DNA of 64,000 nucleotides from Cytobacillus sp. FSL H8-0458 (GCF_038002165.1 NZ_JBBOBR010000001.1:3872001-3936000); one strand, 5' to 3'. Counted from the stretch's first letter, positions 25,351 to 34,159 are shown. Translations and numbers: made by a program. Notes: generated from the sequence alone by a model not told the origin.

Positions 25351-26016
25351 TTATTGATTTGCTTTTTTAACCCACTCTGCAACTGTAACAGTACGTTTTG
25401 CTTGATGTTTAACTGCCGCTTCTACATCTTCAATCATTTTTCCGTCTTGACCAACAGTTACACTTGTTCCATAAGGGTTACCACCCGCACCAAATGTTAC
25501 AGGGTCGGTATATCCTGGAGCTGCCACAATTGCTCCCCAATGATACATTGTTGTATATAGTGATAATATTGTTGCTTCTTGTCCACCATGTGGATTCTGA
25601 GCAGAAGTCATCGCACTTACTACTTTATTAACTAACTTTCCGTTAAACCATAACCCACCTGTTGTATCTAGGAATTGTTTCATTTGAGATGGCATATTAC
25701 CAAAACGAGTTGGAACACTGAAGATAATAGCATCTGCCCATTCCAGATCATCTAATTTCACTTCTGGAACATCTTTTGTCTTTTCAACTGTTGCCTTCCA
25801 AATAGGGTTTCCTTCTATAGCTGATTGCGGGGCTAGTTCTGGCACTTTTAAAACTCTTACTTCAGCACCGGCTTCTTTTGCCCCCTCTTCAGCCCATCTA
25901 GATAATTGATAGTTTGTTCCACCCATACTGTAATAAATAACTGCTAATTTTACATTTGACATTTTTTGTTCCTCCTTATTATTTAATTTTCCAAAAATTT
26001 TGGATAGAAAGCCCAT
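25351..26016 (-). CDS. WrbA-like NAD(P)H:quinone oxidoreductase (flavodoxin fold)
   Basis: The flavodoxin-like core begins KLAVIYYSMGGTNYQLSRWA, the FMN phosphate loop. It continues with the family motifs FSVPTRFGNMPSQMKQFLD and TSAQNPHGGQEATILSLYT. It reduces quinones by two electrons and so avoids semiquinones. Two starts are possible: ATG at 26016 (AGGAGGTG 6 nt upstream), which adds an 18-residue amphipathic leader, or ATG at 25962 (AAGGAGG 8 nt upstream), which gives the usual family start. It is the last gene of the Mhq-type operon. Confidence 0.87.
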   Translation of the reverse strand: MGFLSKIFGKLNNKEEQKMSNVKLAVIYYSMGGTNYQLSRWAEEGAKEAGAEVRVLKVPELAPQSAIEGNPIWKATVEKTKDVPEVKLDDLEWADAIIFSVPTRFGNMPSQMKQFLDTTGGLWFNGKLVNKVVSAMTSAQNPHGGQEATILSLYTTMYHWGAIVAAPGYTDPVTFGAGGNPYGTSVTVGQDGKMIEDVEAAVKHQAKRTVTVAEWVKKANQ

Positions 26017-26062
26017 AATATTCACCTCCTATTATTTCTTTCCTTAAATATTTGCATACATC

Positions 26063-26488
26063 CTAAGCTACTCGTTTTAGCCCATGTGATTCCTCTCGAA
26101 AAATCAACCGACTAACTGATAATACCTTGCTTCCATTGATTGCAAGATAAACAGCAATTGCTAAAAATGCAAAATCTAATTCATATCCTGCCATTTGACC
26201 ATTCCCTAATAATCCAACTGAAAGTTTTACTTTTATTGTCGCTCCAATCATTAAAAGAGCAATCAATACGGAAACAAGCCTTGTGGCCAATCCAATGATT
26301 AGTGCGATTCCACCTAACATTTCAAACAATGCTACACCGTATGCCATAAAACCTGGTAAGCCAATACTTTCAAACCAACCGACAATATTTTCAATTCCGC
26401 CTTGGAACTTTACTAACCCATGTATAAAAAATATCGTCCCTAGTGTAATTCGTAATATAAGTGCTCCAATTTCATTTTTTAATAACAC
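26063..26488 (-). CDS. DoxX family membrane protein
   Basis: 141 residues with four transmembrane helices. The family features LRITLGTIFFIHGLVKFQGG and YGVALFEMLGGIALIIGLATR are present. DoxX-type proteins (CatD, MhqP) accompany aromatic ring-cleavage enzymes in Bacillus and are thought to act in quinone or thiol redox at the membrane. It is the second DoxX gene of the island (see 29790) and lies between the carboxylesterase and wrbA-like genes. Confidence 0.85.
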   Translation of the reverse strand: MLLKNEIGALILRITLGTIFFIHGLVKFQGGIENIVGWFESIGLPGFMAYGVALFEMLGGIALIIGLATRLVSVLIALLMIGATIKVKLSVGLLGNGQMAGYELDFAFLAIAVYLAINGSKVLSVSRLIFREESHGLKRVA

Positions 26489-26518
26489 TTTCTTTTCCCC
26501 CGTAATACTTATTTTGGA

Positions 26519-27121
26519 TTATAACTTTCGGTACCATTGCGTGGCAGCTTCTACTTCTTCTATTGTTAATTGATGACCTCTATTTTCCCAATGAAGTTCC
26601 ACCTTTGCGTTGGCGCTTTCCAATAGTGTTTTTAACTCCACAGATTCCATCGGTGAACAGATAGGATCATTTGTTCCTGCCGCAATAAATACAGATTTAC
26701 CTGTTAAATCTGGTAGTTCAATACCTTTTCTAGGTACCATTGGATGATGAAGAATAGCACCTCTTAAAGCATCTTGATAATGGAATAATAGACTTGCTGC
26801 AATATTTGCTCCATTGGAGTAACCAACAGCGATTATATTATCTCGATCAAATTCATATTTTACTGCTGCTTCGTCAAGAAACTCGTTTAATTCTTGTGTT
26901 CGGAATATTAAATCCTCTTCATCAAAGACTCCTTCAGCCAATCTTCTAAAAAATCTTGGCATTCCATTTTCTAGTACGTTTCCACGAACACTTAATACAG
27001 AAGCTTCATCATCGATTCTTCCTGCTAAAGGCAATAAATCTAATTCATTCCCTCCAGTTCCATGAAGCAGTAGCAAGGTTGGCTTTGTTAAATCTTTCCC
27101 CTTATTAAAAATGTGTTTCAT
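26519..27121 (-). CDS. mhqD: Carboxylesterase/phospholipase-like hydrolase (MhqD type)
   Basis: 200 residues from the ATG at 27121, which overlaps the preceding stop codon (ATGA) and has GGAGGGAG upstream; the longer frame is rejected. Alpha/beta-hydrolase features: LLLLHGTGGNELDL, nucleophile Ser in GYSNGANIA, Asp in AAGTNDPICSP and His in RGHQLT. B. subtilis MhqD is induced by methylhydroquinone together with MhqE/MhqO dioxygenases; it probably hydrolyses ring-cleavage or ester products. Symbol assigned by similarity and context. Confidence 0.85.
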   Translation of the reverse strand: MKHIFNKGKDLTKPTLLLLHGTGGNELDLLPLAGRIDDEASVLSVRGNVLENGMPRFFRRLAEGVFDEEDLIFRTQELNEFLDEAAVKYEFDRDNIIAVGYSNGANIAASLLFHYQDALRGAILHHPMVPRKGIELPDLTGKSVFIAAGTNDPICSPMESVELKTLLESANAKVELHWENRGHQLTIEEVEAATQWYRKL

Positions 27122-28065
27122 GATTGATCTCCCTCCAGAACACGAGCTTCTACATTCGGTAAACTTGTTTCTAATTCTTCTCTTTTTGACTCTAACCAAG
27201 AAGGTAACATTAGTTTTTCACCAAGGTCGTTGATTGGCTCATCAACTGTAAATCCTGGTGGATCTGTTGCGATTTCAAAGAGGATTCCCCCTTCTTCATG
27301 GAAATAAATTGCTTTGAAATAATTTCGATCCCGAACTTCTGTTGGATAAAGACCCTTATCTATCAGTAGCAACCGCCATCTTAGAAGTTCCTCATCATCC
27401 TTTGCTCTCCAAGCAATATGATGAACGGTTCCAGCACCCATTAACCCTCGTACAGAAGGGGTTAACTTTATATCAATTGTGTTTCCTAGTAGTGCTTCCG
27501 ATGTAAATCTTAGAAATCCTTCTTCATCTCCAACACATTCGAGTCCCAACACATTTTCAAGAACTTCAGCCGTTTTATTTGGTTGAGCTGAAATTAAAGT
27601 TGCTCCAGCAAATCCTTTTATTGCATTCTCTGATTGAATCTCCCCAAAGGTCCAGTGATTAACTGGTCCATCTCCTCTCTCTATCAATTCTAATTGGAGA
27701 CCATCTGGATCATTTAATGTCAGATACCTTTCTCCAAACCGCACAGATGAGCTATATTCTATTCCAAATCGATCCAATCTATTTTTCCAAAATTCCATCG
27801 ACCCCATTGGAATCATGTAACTAGTTGTACCAACCTGTCCCATACCAATACGCCCCTTTAGTTGTTTAGCCCAAGGGAAAAATGTAATAACTGTTCCTGG
27901 TTGACCTGTATAGTTCCCAAAATAAAGATGATATACTTCAGTGCGATCAAAATTGATGGTTTTTTTTACAAGCCTTAACCCTAGTACCCCTGCATAAAAA
28001 TCAATATTTCTTTGGGCATCATTTACCATCGCCGTTATATGATGAATACCTGCCGTTTTTTGCAA
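27118..28065 (-). CDS. Ring-cleaving dioxygenase (MhqE/MhqO-like)
   Basis: 315 residues from a TTG codon at 28065 preceded by GGAGAGG; an in-frame upstream TTG at 28086 has no ribosome binding site. Two vicinal-oxygen-chelate repeats are present. The metal ligands are His in GIHHITAMV, His in VHHIAWRAKD and Glu in ILFEIATDPPGF. It opens hydroquinone or catechol-type rings. It is a paralogue of 28736-29674. Together with mhqD it forms the MhqE-MhqD pair known from B. subtilis. Confidence 0.88.
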   Translation of the reverse strand: MQKTAGIHHITAMVNDAQRNIDFYAGVLGLRLVKKTINFDRTEVYHLYFGNYTGQPGTVITFFPWAKQLKGRIGMGQVGTTSYMIPMGSMEFWKNRLDRFGIEYSSSVRFGERYLTLNDPDGLQLELIERGDGPVNHWTFGEIQSENAIKGFAGATLISAQPNKTAEVLENVLGLECVGDEEGFLRFTSEALLGNTIDIKLTPSVRGLMGAGTVHHIAWRAKDDEELLRWRLLLIDKGLYPTEVRDRNYFKAIYFHEEGGILFEIATDPPGFTVDEPINDLGEKLMLPSWLESKREELETSLPNVEARVLEGDQS

Positions 28066-28103
28066 TATAATCCTCTCCATTTCCAAACTGGATGAATGTT
28101 AGA

Positions 28104-28721
28104 TTATTTGGGTCTTTCTATGGAAAACATCTCACCAATTTTGGCATAGTTCGTCCCTGCTAACCGACTAACAGCTGCGAGTCCCTTCGGATCGATTCTT
28201 CCGTTTTCGTAAATATTACTTTCAATGTGAAATTGAACCACTTTCGCTATGATAAAATCACACCCTGGAGAATCAACACCACCCAATTCTAAAGATTGTT
28301 CCAATACACACTCCATTCGAATTTTGGCTTCTTTTACACCTGGCACTGATACCTTTACACTTTCAACAGGAGTTAATTTTGCTATTTCAATTTCACTCTC
28401 ATCAGGTGGAAGACTTGCAGCAGTTAGATTCACTTTTTCAACATTTTGATCATCAACAATATGAACAACGAATTCTTTTGATTCGGTGATATTTCTGGCT
28501 GTATCCTTCTGTTTCCCCATTGATCGTTGTATCGATAAGGAAATCATTGGAGGATGGGAGGATACGATATTAAAGTAACTAAAAGGGGCACCGTTTAAGA
28601 TGCCATCCTTTGATTTCGTTGTAACAAAAGCAATCGGTCTAGGAATTATACTTCCTATTAAAAACTTATAGTTTTCTCTTTCGGTATTTTGATTTGGATC
28701 AATCGAAAGCAAAGAAATCAT
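28104..28721 (-). CDS. Flavin reductase-like FMN-binding protein
   Basis: 205 residues of the flavin-reductase domain family (SIIPRPIAFVTTKSKDGILNGAP with FSYFNIVSSHPP). Members reduce FMN with NAD(P)H or hold FMN to support partner oxygenases or reductases. It sits between the two dioxygenase genes, so it may supply reduced flavin or keep the dioxygenase iron reduced. It is not part of the classical B. subtilis mhqNOP or mhqED operons, so this is an addition in this island. Confidence 0.83.
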   Translation of the reverse strand: MISLLSIDPNQNTERENYKFLIGSIIPRPIAFVTTKSKDGILNGAPFSYFNIVSSHPPMISLSIQRSMGKQKDTARNITESKEFVVHIVDDQNVEKVNLTAASLPPDESEIEIAKLTPVESVKVSVPGVKEAKIRMECVLEQSLELGGVDSPGCDFIIAKVVQFHIESNIYENGRIDPKGLAAVSRLAGTNYAKIGEMFSIERPK

Positions 28722-28735
28722 TCCTTTATATAAAA

Positions 28736-29674
28736 TTAGTCCAACTCTCTAACTTTAAAAGGTAGCAATTGTCGTTCAATTTGCCCTCTATATTGTTCAT
28801 ACTGATCTGGTAACATTAATTTTTCTCCCATTGTCTCTTGTGATTCATCATGTGCAAAACCTGGAGGGTCCGTTGCAATTTCAAAAAGAATTTCCCCATG
28901 TTCTCTAAAGTAAATCGCATTAAAATAATTTCTATCTTGAACTGGTGTCACACCATATCCATTCTCGGCCACATACTTTTGCCAATCTAATTGATCTTGA
29001 TCATCAATCGCTCTCCAAGCAATGTGATGCACTGTTCCCACACCCATCTGCCCTCTACCCATAGGAGTGGATTTTAGGTCAATGATATTTCCGATTTCAG
29101 CTGTTGAACGGAAACGAATAAAGTCCCCTTCTTTTGCAATCAATTCAAGTCCCATTACCTTTTCTAACAATTCTGCTGTTTTGTTTGGCTGAGTAGATAA
29201 TAATGTTGCACCCCCGAAGCCTTTAATAGCTACTTCCGGGTCTACCCCTCCAAATGTCCAAGTATTACGATCTCCTACTTCTCGTTCAACAATTTCCAAA
29301 TGAAGTCCATGTGGATCATCAAATTCCAAATACTCTTCACCGAAACGTTCTATTTTAGTGAAAGGAATATTAAACTTTTCTAATCTTTGTTCCCAGAAGG
29401 CCATAGCACCTTTAGGCACAACATAAGAAGTTACCCCTACTTGCCCATCTCCAATTTTTCCTTGATAGGCATTTGCCCAAGGAAAGAAAGTGATGATTGT
29501 TCCTGGTTTTCCACCTTCATCGCCAAAATACAAATGATACGTACCTGGATCGTCAAAATTTACTGTTTGTTTTACTAAACGCAAACCCAAAACTCCAGCA
29601 TAAAAATCTACATTTTCCTGCGGATGACCTACAATAGCTGTAATATGGTGAATACCCATTGTCTTTTTACTCAT
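28736..29674 (-). CDS. mhqO: Ring-cleaving dioxygenase (MhqO type)
   Basis: 312 residues from the ATG at 29674 (AAGGAG 8 nt upstream; the earlier GTG is within the ribosome binding site). Two VOC repeats with the His-His-Glu iron site: GIHHITAIVG, VHHIAWRAI and ILFEIATDPPGF. It probably degrades hydroquinones. First gene of the operon that runs to the wrbA-like gene; a half MhqR-type operator lies upstream. Confidence 0.9.
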   Translation of the reverse strand: MSKKTMGIHHITAIVGHPQENVDFYAGVLGLRLVKQTVNFDDPGTYHLYFGDEGGKPGTIITFFPWANAYQGKIGDGQVGVTSYVVPKGAMAFWEQRLEKFNIPFTKIERFGEEYLEFDDPHGLHLEIVEREVGDRNTWTFGGVDPEVAIKGFGGATLLSTQPNKTAELLEKVMGLELIAKEGDFIRFRSTAEIGNIIDLKSTPMGRGQMGVGTVHHIAWRAIDDQDQLDWQKYVAENGYGVTPVQDRNYFNAIYFREHGEILFEIATDPPGFAHDESQETMGEKLMLPDQYEQYRGQIERQLLPFKVRELD

Positions 29675-29765
29675 TTTTAACACTCCTTTTTCGTATAAAA
29701 TTCGTTTGTTGAAAACTTAATAACTTATTTTGACCCTATTTTTTCAAAAAAATCAATCCTAAATT

Positions 29766-29789
29766 AGAGATTCTTTAATTCGAGATAAA
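29766..29789. promoter_or_regulatory. MhqR-like operator half site upstream of mhqO
   Basis: AATTCGAGATAAAT at 29776-29789 equals the right half of the MhqR palindrome; the left half (GAGATTCTTT) is degenerate. It lies between the DoxX gene and the mhqO start, where a promoter is needed. Confidence 0.5.
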
Positions 29790-30188
29790 TTAGAATAAAA
29801 AAGCATCGAACGCATATTGACCAGGACCGATTAACGCTACACCTATGGCAACTGTTAGTAATGTAAGGTTATATTCATATCCATTTGCCGTTGCCCATAA
29901 TCCATTTGGAGCATGCACTTTAATAATAGCCATTGCCATTGTTCCCGCGATAAAAATGGCTGCAAGTGGAGTAGAGAGCCCTAATGTAAATAAGATACCC
30001 CCAAGCAGTTCAGCTAAGCCTGCAAAAAGAGCCAAGGCTACTCCAGGTTTCATCCCGATTGATTCAAACCATCCTCCAGTGCCTTTTAGTCCATAACCAC
30101 CGAACCATCCAAACAATTTTTGAGCACCGTGACCAATAAATAAAACTCCAATAACTATACGAATTATTAATAAACCAAAATCCATCAT
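29790..30188 (-). CDS. mhqP: DoxX family protein MhqP
   Basis: 132 residues, four transmembrane helices ([20 protein letters not shown], then [20 protein letters not shown]). It is a close match to the DoxX proteins next to MhqO in Bacillus. It is preceded by a perfect MhqR-type palindrome at 30215-30232 and AAGGAG. Likely role: membrane redox partner in quinone resistance. Confidence 0.88.
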   Translation of the reverse strand: MMDFGLLIIRIVIGVLFIGHGAQKLFGWFGGYGLKGTGGWFESIGMKPGVALALFAGLAELLGGILFTLGLSTPLAAIFIAGTMAMAIIKVHAPNGLWATANGYEYNLTLLTVAIGVALIGPGQYAFDAFLF

Positions 30189-30214
30189 TACTATCTTCTC
30201 CTTTAAAAATATTT

Positions 30215-30232
30215 TATCTCGAATTCGAGATA
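30215..30232. promoter_or_regulatory. Perfect MhqR-type operator palindrome
   Basis: TATCTCGAATTCGAGATA is a perfect 18-bp palindrome. It matches the consensus reported for B. subtilis MhqR (ATCTcgaAtTCgAGAT). It lies between the mhqR-like gene and mhqP. Confidence 0.9.
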
Positions 30233-30248
30233 TTTATCAAAAAAAATA

Positions 30249-30677
30249 TTAATTCTCAACCCTTTTTCTTACTTTCTTCAATAGTTGAACTAAGTTTTTT
30301 GCTTCATTACTATTTAATGCATCAAAAGTAAATTCCACAAACGCCTCATGTTCCGGCATAATTTTGTTCATTACATCCATTCCATCATCTGTCAACGTGA
30401 CATGTATAACTCTGCGGTCGTCAGGACATGCATTTCTCTGTAACAGAGCTTTCTGTTCCAATTTATCTATCACATACGTCATAGATCCACTTGAAATAAG
30501 GACACTATTAGCCAGCTGCTGTATCGTTTGTTTCCCTTTATGGAATAACACCTCCAGAACCGAAAATTCCGTAATGGTTAAATTGTTTTTAGCCATATCT
30601 TCCCTTATTTGGTCTTGGATAGCCTTAGAAGTTTGCATTAGAATCATAAAAGGTTGGTTTGTGCATATATTCTCCAT
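30249..30677 (-). CDS. mhqR: MarR family repressor, MhqR-like
   Basis: 142 residues with the winged helix of MarR proteins (LTITEFSVLEVLFHKGKQTI, SSGSMTYVIDKLEQKALLQR, CPDDRRVIHVTLTDDG). MhqR in B. subtilis represses quinone-resistance genes and responds to quinone-like electrophiles. Here the gene is flanked by operator-like palindromes on both sides, which supports autoregulation and control of the island. There is a Cys near the N-terminus (NICTNQ) and another in NACPDDR that could be redox-sensitive (inference). Confidence 0.9.
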   Translation of the reverse strand: MENICTNQPFMILMQTSKAIQDQIREDMAKNNLTITEFSVLEVLFHKGKQTIQQLANSVLISSGSMTYVIDKLEQKALLQRNACPDDRRVIHVTLTDDGMDVMNKIMPEHEAFVEFTFDALNSNEAKNLVQLLKKVRKRVEN

Positions 30678-30711
30678 ATTACCACCTCTCTAAAATATCT
30701 TTAATTAATAT

Positions 30712-30727
30712 ATCTTGAACCTGAGAT
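30712..30727. promoter_or_regulatory. MhqR-like operator upstream of mhqR
   Basis: ATCTTGAACCTGAGAT keeps both outer half-sites of the MhqR palindrome with the same centre spacing. It is 35 bp upstream of the repressor start codon, so it fits autorepression. Confidence 0.65.
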
Positions 30728-30825
30728 AATAATAATGCTTAATATCATTTATGTCAATAACTTTTGGTAAGTATAATTTATTTATTTGAAGCAAAATAGG
30801 TTAATCTAATACAAATTAACATAAT

Positions 30826-30870
30826 AAGCCGATAATACACAGACGATGAAGTTCAGTATATTATCGGCTT
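30826..30870 (-). terminator. Terminator-like hairpin of the azoreductase/pirin operon
   Basis: AAGCCGATAATA and TATTATCGGCTT form a perfect 12-bp stem with a 21-nt loop. The following T-run on the minus strand is weak (TTATTATG). Confidence 0.55.
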
Positions 30871-30893
30871 CCCCAAAAGATAGAAATAAAAAA

Positions 30894-31448
30894 TTAGGCT
30901 TGATGTTTTCTAATTAGATCCACAAATGCATCTACAAATGTTTGTAGGAACTGAACTGTTCTTTCATCTTTAATTTTGCCTTTTTCATCTAACAAACCTA
31001 CTACATTACCAATATAAGCTTCAGGCTGTTGGACTAATGGCATATTTAAGAATACAAGGGATTGACGCAAATGGTGGTTTGCACCAAATCCACTCAAATT
31101 TCCTGGAGATTGGCTGATGATAGCAGAAGGCTTACCATTCCATACACTTGCTCCATATGGACGAGATCCTACGTCTAAGGCATTCTTCAATACAGCTGGC
31201 ACGGAACGGTTATATTCAGGAGTTACAAATAAAACAGCGTCAATTTCTTTCATTTTATTACGGAATGAAATATATTCTTCAGGAACATTGTTCTCATCAT
31301 CAAAATCCTGGTTATATAAAGCCAATTTACCAATTTCCACAAATTCCGCTTCATATCCTTCAGGGAATAAGGCTGCAACATTTGAGGCAATTTTTCTAGA
31401 AAAAGATTCTTTTCGAAGACTACCTAACAAGATACCGATCTTTGTCAT
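30894..31448 (-). CDS. NADPH-dependent FMN reductase (azoreductase-like)
   Basis: 184 residues with the flavodoxin-like NADPH_FMN_red fold: GILLGSLRKESFSRKIA (FMN phosphate loop), FVTPEYNRSVPAVLKNALD and SPGNLSGFGANHHLRQ. It reduces quinones or azo dyes with NADPH. It is the last gene of a three-gene leftward operon with the pirin gene. Confidence 0.88.
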   Translation of the reverse strand: MTKIGILLGSLRKESFSRKIASNVAALFPEGYEAEFVEIGKLALYNQDFDDENNVPEEYISFRNKMKEIDAVLFVTPEYNRSVPAVLKNALDVGSRPYGASVWNGKPSAIISQSPGNLSGFGANHHLRQSLVFLNMPLVQQPEAYIGNVVGLLDEKGKIKDERTVQFLQTFVDAFVDLIRKHQA

Positions 31449-31481
31449 TTTTAACTTTCCCTCTCTTTTTCGTAATTTTTC

Positions 31482-31751
31482 CTATACTGGATACACAGTT
31501 TTATGGTCTGCAGTAATAATCATTTGATTCTCGTTGTTAAATTCGATATTTGCGTCCGATGAATAATACCAAGTCTTTTGATTTTTCTCCACGTCAAAAA
31601 GATTTAATTCCTCTTTAAACTTGATAATCTTTATTGCCTCATCTTCTGTAATTTCTATAGAAATCACCCATTTATCTCCTATTGACTGAATATTATATTC
31701 ATTCGTTTGATAAAATAGGCGGCTTCCAACTGAATGACGAATCAATAACAT
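31482..31751 (-). CDS. Hypothetical protein in the pirin–azoreductase operon
   Basis: 89 residues, mixed beta-rich sequence (YNIQSIGDKWVISIEITEDE). No signal peptide, membrane helix or motif I recognise. It starts one base after the pirin stop codon, so it is translated from the same mRNA. Conserved placement between two quinone-response genes would suggest a helper role, but that is not shown here. Confidence 0.6.
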   Translation of the reverse strand: MLLIRHSVGSRLFYQTNEYNIQSIGDKWVISIEITEDEAIKIIKFKEELNLFDVEKNQKTWYYSSDANIEFNNENQMIITADHKTVYPV

Positions 31752-31752
31752 G

Positions 31753-32460
31753 CTACACGCCTCCTAAATCGATCAATAAAAAGAAGGTTTCTTCCATAGA
31801 GTTTATAGTGAGTTTATTAAGGTCTGTAATTCTTGCACTATCTCTTTTTCCAACCACAACATCACTATTTAAAACAAGCTCTCCTTCAATCACAAAGACA
31901 TAAATCTTCCTTCCTTGTTCTTGGTTAAAAAGAAGCTCTTTACCAGGTTCCAATTTGGATAAGTACAATGTAGCATCACTATTTATTTTTGCTGCCCCAT
32001 TAATAGGCCTTGATGAAACAATTGGTAACAGCCTATTCTTCATTGAATCTGTATCATATGAAATATCCTCATAGGAAGGGGGTAATTGTTTTTGGTTAGA
32101 CTTAAACCAAAGCTGTAAAAAACTCGATTCTTCTTCCGTAGAAGGGTTCATCTCAGAATGAAGTAAACCTGTTCCTGCAGTCATACGTTGGACATTTCCA
32201 AACTGTAAAATCCCACTGTTTCCTAAACTATCTTCATGCTTAAGTTGGCCACGCAATACAATCGAAACAATTTCTGCCTCTCTGTGCGGATGTATACCAA
32301 ATCCTTTGCCTGCTTGAACAGTATCATCATTAAAAACACGAAGCGGACCAAAATGGATATTAGATTCATCATAGTATTCTCCAAAAGAAAAACTAAGATT
32401 GCTTTCTAACCAATCATTTTTAACGGAATAACGTGATGTTGCCGGATATTTTTGAATCAT
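31753..32460 (-). CDS. Pirin family protein (quercetinase-like cupin)
   Basis: 235 residues from the ATG at 32460 (AAGGTGAG upstream; the earlier ATG lacks a ribosome binding site). The pirin metal site is visible in GFGIHPHREAEIVSIVLRG and TAGTGLLHSEMNPS (His-His-His-Glu). Some bacterial pirins cleave quercetin or act as redox sensors. An MhqR-like palindrome lies 18 bp upstream. Confidence 0.87.
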   Translation of the reverse strand: MIQKYPATSRYSVKNDWLESNLSFSFGEYYDESNIHFGPLRVFNDDTVQAGKGFGIHPHREAEIVSIVLRGQLKHEDSLGNSGILQFGNVQRMTAGTGLLHSEMNPSTEEESSFLQLWFKSNQKQLPPSYEDISYDTDSMKNRLLPIVSSRPINGAAKINSDATLYLSKLEPGKELLFNQEQGRKIYVFVIEGELVLNSDVVVGKRDSARITDLNKLTINSMEETFFLLIDLGGV

Positions 32461-32477
32461 ATATCTCACCTTCATAA

Positions 32478-32493
32478 ATCTCGAGTTAAGAAT
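32478..32493. promoter_or_regulatory. MhqR-like operator upstream of the pirin gene
   Basis: ATCTCGAGTTAAGAAT keeps the left half of the palindrome (ATCTCGA) and part of the right half. It would place the pirin–azoreductase operon under the same repressor. Confidence 0.55.
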
Positions 32494-32664
32494 AAATATA
32501 TATTTTAGTGCTTATTTTGTCAATTTTCAGGGCAGCAATTAACATCGTAATTTAATTATTTCTGTATCTCTTTTTAGTAGATGTTACTCTGGGGGTTCCA
32601 TTTTCCATACATTATTATTTCCCCTTTATAAGTAAATTAATCTTCACCTTAGCAGTGGTAGAAA

Positions 32665-33948
32665 TCAAAGGGAGTTGTGTTCGCCACAGTTTTTTTGTAC
32701 AGGTAAATCAATATTAAATACTTGCCTAATTACATTTAACTCCTTATCTAAACTATCTGAACCCGCTATTTTTTTAATGTAGGATAAAGGTTCTCTCAAC
32801 ATTTGATTTCCAATACTATCTATGTGCTTAGTAATTACTTTCTTATCGTGGTCGGATAAATTCGGAAGCTTTCGATAAATGCTATCAATCGCCTCTTTTT
32901 TGATAGTTGAGACTTTATAATTCATCGCAGTCATAACAGGTACCACATCTAATAAATTAACCCAATTATTAAATTCATCCATCTCACCTTCTATTAGTGA
33001 CATGATTTTTTTTGCTGCCTTTTTTCGTTCCAATAAATTAGTACTCATAATGTCATTGAGATTATCTATATTGTATAAGGTAATTTGATCTCTTTCCTTT
33101 ATTGTAGGATCTATACTTCTAGGTACCGAAAGATCTAGAAATAATAAAGATTTACTACTATGAATCATATCCTTTGTAATAATAAATCTCCCTGCCGATG
33201 CAGCACTGATGATGATATCTGATTCGCTGATTTTTATTTGTAGATCTTCAATTGGCACAACCTCGGCTAAATATCTTTTAGCTACCGCCTTTGCTTTATC
33301 AAGTGCTCTACTCATTAATGTTATTTTGTTCGCACCATTACTCTTGATATTTTTCAAGAGAAGCTCCGCCATTTCACCAGCACCTATAACAAGAATTGAA
33401 AGATCATGAATTGGTTTAGATAGATTCTTTAATAGTTCTACTGCTACATATCCAATTGAAACTGCCCTAGTTCCAATATCCGTTTCTGTATGGGCTCTCT
33501 TACCAAGAGTAACCGCTTTTTTAAAAGAATGATTAAAGACACTCCCAGTCGTCTTTTCCTGCTGAGCCAGTAGAAAGCTAGTTCGAACTTGTCCTAAAAT
33601 TTGCGTTTCACCGAGTATCTTAGAAGTCAAACCACATGTAACTTTGAATAAATGTTTGATGGCTAGTTCCTGAATATAGAAAAACAAATATGGTAAAAAT
33701 TCGTTTTTATCCATTTGAAACCATTCAGAAAGGAATTCCAAAAGTTGAATTTTGCCCTCCTCGAGCTCATCCATCACCGCATAAATCTCAGTACGATTAC
33801 ACGTAGACAAAATCACATTTTCCACTATTTTATTTTTATTTTGCAAGGCTTTCATTGCTTCACCGAGTTCGGAACTACGAAAAGAAAACTTTTCTCTAAT
33901 TTCGACAGGTGCTGTCTTATGGCTAAGACCGACAACAACTATATACAT
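32665..33948 (-). CDS. hemA: Glutamyl-tRNA reductase HemA carried on the mobile island
   Basis: 427 residues from the ATG at 33948 (AAGGAG 9 nt upstream). Family features: GLSHKTAPVEIREKF at the N-terminus, the catalytic Cys50 in ILSTCNRTEIY, KILGETQILGQVR, and the NADPH-binding VIGAGEMAELLLKNI. It reduces glutamyl-tRNA to glutamate-1-semialdehyde, the first step of haem synthesis. It stands alone, outside any hemAXCDBL operon and inside an integrated element, so it is probably an extra copy. Two half-sites of MhqR type lie upstream. Confidence 0.9.
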   Translation of the reverse strand: MYIVVVGLSHKTAPVEIREKFSFRSSELGEAMKALQNKNKIVENVILSTCNRTEIYAVMDELEEGKIQLLEFLSEWFQMDKNEFLPYLFFYIQELAIKHLFKVTCGLTSKILGETQILGQVRTSFLLAQQEKTTGSVFNHSFKKAVTLGKRAHTETDIGTRAVSIGYVAVELLKNLSKPIHDLSILVIGAGEMAELLLKNIKSNGANKITLMSRALDKAKAVAKRYLAEVVPIEDLQIKISESDIIISAASAGRFIITKDMIHSSKSLLFLDLSVPRSIDPTIKERDQITLYNIDNLNDIMSTNLLERKKAAKKIMSLIEGEMDEFNNWVNLLDVVPVMTAMNYKVSTIKKEAIDSIYRKLPNLSDHDKKVITKHIDSIGNQMLREPLSYIKKIAGSDSLDKELNVIRQVFNIDLPVQKNCGEHNSL

Positions 33949-34000
33949 GTATACATTCTCCTTATTTAAACTTGACGTTATCTTTATGGAGAAACCAATA

Positions 34001-34026
34001 TATCTCAAATTAATTTATCTCGAAAC
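34001..34026. promoter_or_regulatory. Paired MhqR-like half sites upstream of hemA
   Basis: TATCTCAAA (34001-34009) and TATCTCGAAA (34016-34025) are directly repeated half-sites resembling the MhqR operator arm, about 55 bp upstream of the hemA start. Confidence 0.4.
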
Positions 34027-34159
34027 TAGGGTAATGGTAATACTTAATTGTTTTAGTGTCAAGGAATGAGCTATATTTCTAGAATTAATGATATGAATTT
34101 TTAAGAAGACTCTTGGAAATAATGTTTTTTTAGCCCCATAATAATTTTAGGAAGCGAGG

